From contig NC_079900.1 in assembly GCF_024868665.1 (NCBI RefSeq), positions 24,005,690 to 24,069,689 of the forward strand: a stretch of 64,000 bases of DNA, given 5' to 3'. The position numbers were made by a program, and so were the translations under genes. Shown piece after piece: positions 46,401 through 51,158 of this stretch (its first letter is position 1; every line of letters begins with the position of its first letter). This DNA is from Triplophysa rosa. Its lineage: Eukaryota; Chordata; Actinopteri; Cypriniformes; Nemacheilidae. A model generated the notes under the pieces. It had not been told where the DNA came from and ran no database searches. It saw nothing but the letters and a program-made list of their open reading frames with translations.

Positions 46401-48454
46401 TCCCATCCTCCACAGCTGATGTCAATGAAGGGTTCTGGAGGGGGTCTGCCTCTGTCCAAAGGCACCTGCACCAAAAAACACACCTTCTGAATGACCCAAC
46501 ATAGATGACAATGAAATCAGGTGTAAAATACATTACAGTAATATAATGTATGATATTTGGAAGAATGCAGATTTTGCCCCCCATTGATGTGTTTGCTGTC
46601 CTACATTCTTCAAAATGTCTTTTGTGTTCAACAGAACAAAAAAATGATAAAGTATTTTTTCCTACTACGGGAGTCAATGGGGGGCAAGATCTGTTTGGTT
46701 ATGAGCATTCTTCCAAATATCTCTCTCTGTGTTTCATCAGAACAAAGACATTTATACAGATTCGGAACAACTCGAAGGTGAGTAAATGATGACAGAATTT
46801 TCATTTTCATTGCTTAGAACTTCAACAAGTCAGCTGGTGTTTAGCTGTTATACCTTGGCCCATGATCCCAGCGCTTTATATCTCCTGTAGCGAAGCCATC
46901 GCCTGCGACGGACACATGAGTTCCATTTCTTCTCTTTGGTGAAGGTGGCAGGAAAGTCCACTGCATACTGCCATCCCTACAGTGCATTAGATCCACCAAA
47001 CTCAAATTTATTCTGACAGCACAGGACTAGTTTAACACAGCCCTCAACAATGAAAATTCTGTCATCATTTACTCACCCTCAAGTTGTTCCAAATCTGTAT
47101 AAATGTCTTTGTTGTGATGAACAGAGAGAAAGATATTTGGAAGAATGCTTGTAACCAAACAGATCTGGGGCACTATTGACTACCATAATAGGAAAAATGA
47201 CCATTGTTGTCCAAGGTGCTTCAAAGAGGGTTGCTTTTCTACATTTTTCAAAATATCTTCTTTTGTGTTCAACAGAACAAAGAAATGTTTTCCTACTGTG
47301 GTAGTCAATGGTGGTTACAAGCATTCTTCCAAATATCTTTCTCTGTGTTCATCACAACAAAGAAATGTATACAGATTTGGAACAACTTGAGGGTGAGTAA
47401 ATGATGACAGAATTTTCATCTCTTCAAGTTTGGGATGGGTTGAGTTTTTGGATTGTGTCACTCACCCCAGTCTCAGTGGATTCTCTTCCACAGCTTTCAT
47501 CATCCACATACCAGTCACCCTCCCACTCCCAGTTAGCAGAAGGCAACACAAAGCTGTGAAGAGGCTGTTGATTCAAGCCCGACTCATCTGTCCACTGCCA
47601 GCGATCTGTCGGCAGAAGTGTGTCTGTGTAACCTTCAACTGGGTTCCATCTCTGTAAAACAGACAGACATGAAGTGATGCTCAACAGGACAGTAGATACT
47701 GGAGTGTAGTAGAAGCACAACATATGATCTGACATGACCTTGTGTTTATCACCACATTTATGTTGATTACTATGAGAACACTTTAAAATAATATTAGTAA
47801 ATTCTGAAATGAATATTAACTCAGATTATTAGTAAAGAGTGTTGTTCATTGTTGGTTTCTTAACTAATGCAGGTAAATAATGTTAACAAATAAACCTTAT
47901 TGTAAAGTGTTACCAATAATACTATCCTAAATTTGGTGTATTTAGTATGTAGTAAGTATTAAATATTGTATTATAGTAGTGTGTACTGAATGTTTACTAT
48001 AATTTGTCTATTTGGGAATTTCTAAATAAAAGTAAATATTTAGTAAGTAAATATTTTAATATACTACGGTATTTTAATGTGTTGATTGTTACTGTCTTTC
48101 TTTGCACCACTATTATTTTACCTTTTTTAGTTCAATATTAGCAATAATATGTTAAATATTCATTTTAATCTTTTAATTTATTGACGTATGAGGCTATTAT
48201 AGTACTTTGCAATATATTTTCACATATTTCGCACATGCCTGGTTTTCATAGGTCTCTTGCAGGTGTCGGATAGGCACATCAGAGGGGTAGACATTGAGAT
48301 AAAGCTGATGGTCGCAGCCAACTCCCCAGCAGCAGTGCTGGCAGCCTGACACGCGCTTCAGCTCGAGCAGCAGATCAGATGCGCGTGTCCAGCGCCCTCT
48401 GACGGCAGACAGACTGAACACTCGCCCGTACACATCCACTGCACACAGCATCAT
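21172..48454 (-). CDS. tecpr1: tectonin beta-propeller repeat-containing protein 1 (Tecpr1), 24 visible coding exons
   Basis: TECPR1 binds ATG12-ATG5 and phosphoinositide, aids autophagosome-lysosome fusion, and recognises sphingomyelin on damaged lysosomes through its N-terminal DysF domain (family knowledge). Exons, 5' to 3' on the minus strand: 48454-48239, 47651-47466, 46976-46854, 46465-46343, 45919-45745, 45287-45190, 44203-44102, 41649-41519, 41414-40984, 39367-39270 (putative), [gap], 38519-38381, 37669-37520, 37354-37197, 29215-29088, 28960-28867, 28799-28703, 28620-28541, 28457-28401, 27726-27552, 27372-27237, 26892-26800, 24552-24446, 21728-21609, 21291-21172. The visible exons sum to about 1112 residues against about 1165 in human. 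Order: N-terminal tectonin repeats, DysF, tectonin repeats, disordered acidic region, PH domain, second DysF, C-terminal tectonin repeats. One exon before the PH domain is not found. The first coding intron has a GC donor. Confidence 0.96.
21609..21728 (-). CDS. tecpr1: tecpr1 exon: last tectonin blade
   Basis: Encodes VWVIADKMPGFPSESSGTV and the CHRLGVKP turn, 40 codons, phase 0. Confidence 0.95.
21956..23320. mobile_element. hAT-type nonautonomous element
   Basis: Flanked by cctgcgca (21948-21955) and cctgtgca (23321-23328), an 8-bp duplication with one mismatch. The left end caggggcgtcatttcc is an imperfect inverted match to the right end. Both ends carry gtgtccccccc runs. Contains the L2-like tail at 22412-22671 and no transposase. 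Confidence 0.65.
22412..22671 (+). mobile_element. L2-like LINE/SINE 3' end fragment
   Basis: Ends attgtgaaaagcgctatatg followed by tandem ATTGA units; same family as 4364-4520 but in the opposite orientation. It lies inside the hAT-type element. Confidence 0.6.
24446..24552 (-). CDS. tecpr1: tecpr1 exon: tectonin repeat
   Basis: Encodes NLWYRQGLTPSYPQGSAW and VCKVSVGPLDQ. The intron before it carries nested hAT elements. Confidence 0.95.
24727..26661. mobile_element. hAT-type element (TAGGGCTGTC ends) with nested insert
   Basis: Ends tagggctgtcac and gtgacagccct(a) are inverted. Exact 8-bp duplication ACATTCAC at 24719-24726 and 26662-26669. The right end is partly duplicated (a second cagccct(a) end near 26505). 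Hosts the foldback element 25165-26454. Confidence 0.8.
25165..26454. mobile_element. foldback hAT-type element nested in another
   Basis: Long inverted arms of about 430 bases (outer ends atggagcgattttagtctca and tgagactaaaatcactccat). Exact 8-bp duplication AATTATTT at 25157-25164 and 26455-26462. Arms about 90 percent alike by eye. Confidence 0.8.
26800..26892 (-). CDS. tecpr1: tecpr1 exon: tectonin repeat
   Basis: Encodes GECWYHIPSPPRQTLKQV and TSVYAVDEN. Acceptor ttcacag, donor aaca|gtgagt. Confidence 0.95.
26893..27236. other. tecpr1 short intron
   Basis: No feature seen other than splice signals. Confidence 0.5.
27237..27372 (-). CDS. tecpr1: tecpr1 exon: tectonin repeat
   Basis: Encodes GNSWLHVGTDQP and VWAVARDGAIFYRGSVSA. 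Leaves in phase 1. Confidence 0.95.
27552..27726 (-). CDS. tecpr1: tecpr1 exon: tectonin repeat
   Basis: Encodes RKCQVALTGPWQKVPPIPL and LWAISEKGDVLCRLGV. Acceptor cttacag, donor gcc|gtgagg. Confidence 0.95.
27727..28400. other. tecpr1 intron with a shared repeat piece
   Basis: About 130 bases (28138-28270) match 38992-39130 in the same orientation, both beginning atttgaagagtttatttcca. An unnamed interspersed repeat. Confidence 0.55.
28401..28457 (-). CDS. tecpr1: tecpr1 exon: second DysF end
   Basis: A 57-base exon, TFHGYKTMKDFVRRRRWV. The donor gtgag|gtcag is chosen over gtgg|gtgagg because only the former keeps frame. Confidence 0.92.
28541..28620 (-). CDS. tecpr1: tecpr1 exon: second DysF
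   Basis: Encodes VSDWAVDYDVPGGSDKEGWQ and YAADFS. The donor tctgt|gtatgt is chosen because it is the one that keeps phase with the next exon. Confidence 0.92.
28703..28799 (-). CDS. tecpr1: tecpr1 exon: second DysF middle
   Basis: Encodes GLPTDRYMWSDASGL and PQWIW. Acceptor ctctcag, donor tgg|gtacgc. Confidence 0.95.
28867..28960 (-). CDS. tecpr1: tecpr1 exon: second DysF start
   Basis: Encodes VYVYENQRWNPMTGYTD, the same DysF signature as the first copy. Confidence 0.95.
29088..29215 (-). CDS. tecpr1: tecpr1 exon: tectonin blade
   Basis: Encodes FWRQVAGHLLCVESNS and VVWGIGHDHTAWVYTGG. It follows an 8-kb intron packed with mobile elements. Confidence 0.95.
30474..31024 (-). pseudogene. DIRS-like RNase H remnant
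   Basis: Reads VVMTDASLQGWGAV, ELLAVLLALRRL, VRSDSTAAVAYINRQGG and HIPGVLNQTADALSRQ, the RNase H acidic positions (D, E, D, D) in order. The frame runs into the terminal repeat with no recombinase after it. Confidence 0.8.
31100..31900 (-). pseudogene. DIRS-like reverse transcriptase remnant
   Basis: Reads LDLHVLNKHLHKLPFRM, DWFMAINL, an in-frame stop (minus strand, 31601-31599), QYSVLPFGLSLSP and the catalytic YLDDWLIL, then LGMELDS. A second in-frame stop lies after LGLMHM near 31091. Not able to make an intact enzyme. Confidence 0.8.
32444..33709 (-). pseudogene. DIRS-like gag remnant
   Basis: Frameshifted and interrupted frames. The best-preserved part reads LGRAMSTMVVQERHL, an in-frame stop, then LNLAQMRDSEKA and GGLFGDTIEDF, a pattern common to fish DIRS first ORFs. 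Confidence 0.55.
34011..34286 (-). pseudogene. Tc1 transposase DNA-binding fragment
   Basis: Encodes a paired-type helix-turn-helix stretch of Tc1 transposases (RPRVTTPAQDLHIQHLHL, then RLEWANAHIRW). An in-frame stop follows near the DIRS junction. Nonfunctional remnant. Confidence 0.8.
34295..34618. mobile_element. hAT MITE inside the Tc1 transposase
   Basis: 324 bases with ends caggggcagactg and, inverted, (t)aggggtggactgg. Exact 8-bp duplication ccggttgg at 34287-34294 and 34619-34626. Related to the repeat ending at 60186 (both carry ttttcccggtgggccgctaa). Contains a run of 15 C. Confidence 0.85.
35541..36183 (+). mobile_element. LTR retrotransposon remnant with 3' LTR
   Basis: A 3' LTR-like unit (35893-36183) starts tgtagcgaggaaggcgggg and ends attgagctttgctaca; just before it is a purine-rich gaggggtgatggggg, like a polypurine tract. 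A partial second LTR start lies at 35541. The flanks aagcc and aagca are a near 5-bp duplication. The internal part has no recognisable protein. Confidence 0.6.
36281..37125. mobile_element. foldback element host to a hAT MITE
   Basis: A 37-base arm (aaagcaataagctccgcgaa... at left; its mirror at 37089-37125) was about 36 bases apart before the hAT element 36356-37070 inserted. Outer borders unclear. Confidence 0.6.
36356..37070. mobile_element. hAT MITE (TAGGGCTGTC ends)
   Basis: Exact 8-bp duplication cctgagct at 36348-36355 and 37071-37078. Ends tagggctgtcacgatt and aatcgtgacagcccta are inverted. Repeats of gacgattaattgtc inside; no transposase. Confidence 0.85.
37197..37354 (-). CDS. tecpr1: tecpr1 exon: after PH, tectonin blade
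   Basis: Encodes LSLLHESCCESRG, then ALWAVTSKGDIMVHEPSPSL and LPCEQ. Leaves in phase 2 (at|gtaaga). Confidence 0.94.
37520..37669 (-). CDS. tecpr1: tecpr1 exon: PH domain, second part
   Basis: Encodes YVHALIKEVTALVPV and YTAERTRQRRPILLA, ending in the C-terminal helix QQDFNTW. Phase 0 at both ends. Confidence 0.94.
37728..38221. mobile_element. hAT MITE (CAGTGTTGGG ends)
   Basis: Exact 8-bp duplication gtcaccac at 37720-37727 and 38222-38229. Ends cagtgttgggtaagttac and gtaactagttacacctaaca. AT-rich core of taattac repeats. Lies in the tecpr1 intron between the two PH exons. Confidence 0.85.
38381..38519 (-). CDS. tecpr1: tecpr1 exon: PH domain, first part
   Basis: Encodes GCMCWWRDWSPHQWEDVSLM and ILYFYYTHNHQKK, PH strands of TECPR1. 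Two acceptors two bases apart are possible (gatcag before 38519, or cagag before 38517). The residues expected just before it are missing from the window. Confidence 0.9.
38520..39269. other. tecpr1 intron where an exon is expected
   Basis: Read in all three minus frames for the missing pre-PH exon (an aromatic FRHYE-like and VWVK-like segment); nothing matched. Contains the repeat piece 38992-39130 shared with 28138-28270. Confidence 0.7.
39270..39367 (-). CDS. tecpr1: tecpr1 putative exon: linker
   Basis: Acceptor tgattcag and donor acg|gtactg flank an open frame in the right phase, reading DAGPISPSITPALS then a polar tail. It is weakly similar to the linker before the PH domain, so it is less certain than its neighbours. 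Confidence 0.5.
39368..40983. other. tecpr1 intron, repeat-rich
   Basis: Looks like interspersed repeat from 39757 (aaagtccccgtgaaatg) to about 40560, and ends with a SINE-type tail at 40893-40950. No exon seen. Confidence 0.5.
40893..40950 (+). mobile_element. SINE/LINE tail
   Basis: Contains ttggataaaagcgtctgcta followed by aaatgtaaatgt, a tail shared by many fish SINEs. Confidence 0.55.
40984..41414 (-). CDS. tecpr1: tecpr1 exon: disordered linker
   Basis: A 431-base exon with low-complexity Ser/Thr/Pro/Asp sequence. It contains TPWSNVDLEE and ends with PPWAWVTGGGCD, the conserved stretch at the end of the linker. Leaves in phase 1 (cag|gtgtta). Confidence 0.92.
41519..41649 (-). CDS. 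tecpr1: tecpr1 exon: tectonin repeat end
   Basis: Encodes VWGVGSDDRMVYFRHGVTAT followed by a blade end. Leaves in phase 2 (ccag|gtgtga). Confidence 0.93.
42699..42990 (+). mobile_element. solo LTR
   Basis: A 292-base unit from tgtagcgaggaaggcgggac to tgagctttattaca with an exact 5-bp duplication gagac (42694-42698 and 42991-42995). Same family as the LTR at 35893-36183. Confidence 0.85.
43374..43412. repeat. (GA)n microsatellite
   Basis: About 19 GA units. Confidence 0.95.
44102..44203 (-). CDS. tecpr1: tecpr1 exon: tectonin repeat
   Basis: Encodes VWFRRGVDSHNPTGSGW and GGEMVMLSVGPNDQ. Acceptor tgatag, donor caa|gtgaga. Confidence 0.94.
44351..45165. mobile_element. hAT-like MITE with nested foldback
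   Basis: Inverted ends ggtaacacttcacaataagg and aaccttactgtgaagt. A second foldback (about 44409-44925) lies inside, with arms around aagtaagggataatgtaca and its mirror. The exon 45287-45190 is beyond the right edge. Confidence 0.5.
45190..45287 (-). CDS. tecpr1: tecpr1 exon: tectonin repeat
   Basis: Encodes GSSWEVVESPNQKG and VGVSVVWAVTKDNK. Donor aaa|gtaaga. Confidence 0.94.
45288..46342. other. tecpr1 introns around exon 45919-45745
   Basis: Two introns of about 450 bases each. No named element. Confidence 0.5.
45745..45919 (-). CDS. tecpr1: tecpr1 exon: tectonin repeat
   Basis: Encodes VWFCKGIRHQSPEGSGWESV and LLWVVLWDGQLLVRTGVS. Leaves in phase 1. Confidence 0.94.
46343..46465 (-). 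CDS. tecpr1: tecpr1 exon: tectonin repeat
   Basis: Encodes PFIDISCGGWDMS and LWAVSQQGK, a tectonin blade. Acceptor gtgcag, donor aag|gtgaga. Confidence 0.94.
46555..46808. mobile_element. half copy of a MITE
   Basis: Shares atatttggaagaatgc and ggtgagtaaatgatgacaga with the element 47048-47420; only part of the left arm is present. Confidence 0.5.
46854..46976 (-). CDS. tecpr1: tecpr1 exon: DysF end
   Basis: Encodes GWQYAVDFPATFTKEKKW and RRRRWLRYRRYK, the DysF-C arginine/tryptophan motif that closes the sphingomyelin-binding domain. Confidence 0.95.
47048..47420. mobile_element. MITE with inverted arms
   Basis: Arms 47050-47160 and 47318-47420 are inverted copies, starting atgaaaattctgtcatcatt. 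No target duplication clear. Confidence 0.65.
47466..47651 (-). CDS. tecpr1: tecpr1 exon: DysF start
   Basis: Encodes RWNPVEGYTDTLLPTDRWQW and WEWEGDWYVDD, the DysF-N type signature. Acceptor ttttacag, donor ggg|gtgagt. Confidence 0.95.
47652..48238. other. tecpr1 first coding intron (GC-AG)
   Basis: Begins GCATGT after CAG and ends ttttacag. Contains a partial copy of the ggtaacact element family (47775-47935). Confidence 0.6.
48239..48454 (-). CDS. tecpr1: tecpr1 first coding exon
   Basis: Starts MMLCAVDVYGRVFSLS (two candidate ATGs, at 48454 and 48451) and ends ETYENQ. An acceptor (ctacag) just before the ATG implies a noncoding exon upstream. The donor is CAG|GCATGT, a GC donor; phase 0 fits the next exon's RWNP exactly. 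Confidence 0.9.
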
Positions 48455-48928
48455 CAACCCCTGTAGATTACACAGAGCAGAACTACACATCTTTACCTAA
48501 TACTAGCAACAATTTACACTTACAAAATACAAAATGCAATGTATATACGTATATAAAACTATATGCAACTATAGTAACACCACCAATAATTTACAATGGT
48601 CTCATTGAATAAACCCTAGTTTAACCATGACATGTGAAGTAAAACTATATTGTCATATTGATGGTAATCAATCTGCCAAAAATATGCTTACTAAATTACT
48701 ATGGCTAGTAATTTTCTCACGGGTGTTACGTGCAACTGGACATTTATTTGCACGTTGCTAAAAAGACTTCTGATTGCAGCTGTATTATTCTCTAATAAAT
48801 GTAAACTAAATGTAAAAATATTTACGCATGTTGTTCTTTTTTAAATGTCATGTTAATTTTACAAATATGAAAAGAGACCTGACGAATATAAATTCCGACA
48901 CTTAACCTCTTTTGCCATGAAAACCTAC

Positions 48929-49170
48929 CTTTATACTCTCGTGTGATGCGAGTCTTCATATATTCCGCGCATTATAAACACGAGTCAGACGTTTATTATC
49001 ATTCCCTTCATTATTCTATCACATCCCAAGGGCTCAGAGTCTCAGAGCCGGAAGTTCAGGGTATTTGCGCTCTGATTGGTCAGTGCTCACGGAAGTGTAG
49101 CATCCCAAGCTTCTGATTGGACAGACAGCGAGCGCACGTATGTTTTTCCGTCGGACGGCGCTCTCATACA
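48929..49170 (-). promoter_or_regulatory. tecpr1: tecpr1 promoter and noncoding first exon (inferred)
   Basis: On the plus strand, two gattgg boxes (inverted CCAAT, near 49075 and 49112) and ETS-type ggaag sites (near 49050 and 49090) cluster here with no TATA box. A good donor (AAAG|GTAGGT, exon end at 48929) would join to the acceptor just before the ATG at 48460. Inferred from position and motifs only. Confidence 0.45.
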
Positions 49171-50640
49171 CTTTACACGATCAATTATTCAATGCACTTT
49201 CAATTATTAAAACTCAAGGGTGATACACGAGTAGCCTACTAACTTTATTCTTAACCTGTTACTTCAAACTGACGATGTCTTAAAATGTCACATATACATA
49301 TAACATTTATTTTTATCTAACAATGTTTATCTAACAGCTGATATGTCTCACGCTTGTATAAATTATTAACGCTTCATATTAATAAACCCTGTTATGAATT
49401 TAATAATAAAGTTATATGATACATTTCGTCAGTAATTGTCGCATTCACATATATTTATCTGTGGTTTTATATGAAGTTATAAGAATGTCTTCTCGTTTAT
49501 TAAAAAGTTAGAAGGTATATAACTGTGTATTGAGCATCTCTTATGGAAATCACACATGTTATAACTATAGGCTATTTTTTATAGTCATAGTTACCACTTA
49601 CTATTTGTCGTAAACCTATGCTAATACAAATGTCTAAAACATGGTTACAACAGTGTTATTTTAATAAAACCATAATCTATTTTACCAAGGGTTTGCAGTT
49701 TGACACAATATAGGCCTACGCATTGAATAACATGTTTTCATTCATCCAAGGGCATAAGTGTTTATCTCTCATCATTTTAAGTGGTTACACACCACTTATC
49801 ACAGTAACCAAACAACAAGAAAATGATGTATGATGATCCAGAAAGCATCTGTGATAACAAATAGAACTCAATAACTCTAATAAATCATCAGCTGCACTAC
49901 AGCACATTGAGGATTTCAATTCATTCCAGTCACTCGAATCATTTCTTAACAAGAGCCGGAACATTTTATCCAGATGCATAGGTGGTCATGAATGAGTTAT
50001 AATAACACCTGTTGAATCTAGTTCTAGTCAAAGTCATTACTTCACACACTGTTTTAGCACTTTATCTCCTGCCTGCTCTTCTTCCCATCCATCTCTTTAT
50101 CTCTGCCTCATTGTAGAGTAAAATGTGTTAACTTACAACAATTAAAGATTATTATACACTGCAAGAAAATTTTCAGTTTTGATTTCATGGTGATTTTAAC
50201 TCCCAGGGCATCACTGACAAAGCAGTTAATACACGACACAGCAGTATATGTTGCCATTTGCTGGATTGTCTATTCCCGATTTCTCTTCCTATCAACTGAT
50301 CTCTGTCTTTCCCATAACCTGCTGTGAAATACCAGTATAAAAGTAGGCTATGTGAGCATTGAATGAACATGATAGTATCAGCTGAATGATTAGGTTAAAG
50401 GGAACGTTTTCGCTTGAGTGATTTTGCGTGTTTCTTTGATCATTGTGAATCTGTGAATCTCTTACTAAAGGAGAGGCAGACATCTCTCTATTTTCATCTA
50501 CACTGTGACCTTTGTTACAACTGCTACTAACTTCTATCTTGGGTTTCCCCTTTTTAGTCTTTATTTTAATGTGTTTAGTTGATTTGAGATATTTGTATGC
50601 GCATATCTTTAAAACGAGCACTTGTCTCTTTAAGACGTCA
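49171..50640. other. intergenic region between tecpr1 and bri3
   Basis: AT-rich sequence without an exon that I can support. The two genes are transcribed away from each other from its ends. Confidence 0.6.
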
Positions 50641-51019
50641 CCCCGCCCCTCCGCCTCCGCAGGTGCGTCCCACTCAACTCAATCACATGACACGAGTCTC
50701 GTGACAGTGCAGCCAGCTACTGGCAGGAAAATCGTCGCTTTGAGTTCGAGGAGTTTTACTTGCGTAATACATCAGAATTCTCACTCAAAAACGAGAGCGA
50801 TCGGGAAGAAACAGCGATGGCGCATTTTTAGGACACTCAGTCGTGTAAATAACCCTTCCGGTCCCTGACACGCACGCTTTCGGCGTAGGCTGAAGTCGCA
50901 TGGAGAGAGAGAACTTTTCTATCTCGCATTTGTTTTCCTTCGTGCGTGAACTTTACTGACGGCTCGCGCGAACAACGCTGAAGAGGATTTGATGTCAGTT
51001 TGGTGACGTGACATCGGAC
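50641..51019 (+). promoter_or_regulatory. bri3: bri3 promoter and 5' untranslated region (inferred)
   Basis: Begins with a GC box (ccccgcccct). A perfect palindrome cacgagtctcgtg lies at 50691-50703 beside an E-box/M-box-like tcacatgac (50683-50691). A short upstream ORF (50900-50959, MERENFSISHLF...) precedes the bri3 ATG. No TATA box. Regulatory roles are inferred. Confidence 0.4.
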
Positions 51020-51158
51020 ATGGATAATAAACCTCTTCTCCAGGCCAGACCCCCGGCGTATAACGCAGTCCCGGGAGCGTACGCGTACGGCGCGATCCCC
51101 GCGGCCGCTCCACCCGCGGCGGGCTTCCAGCCTCCAGCGCCCCCGCCGCCCTATCAAG
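51020..51158 (+). CDS. bri3: bri3 exon 1
   Basis: [15 protein letters not shown], then Ala/Pro-rich to PPPPYQ. Ends in phase 1 at a GC donor; no GT donor in reach keeps frame. Confidence 0.93.

Noticed and set aside
50512..50868. Upstream bri3 exon
   Set aside because: No splice sites or similarity to BRI3; it overlaps the promoter-like region.
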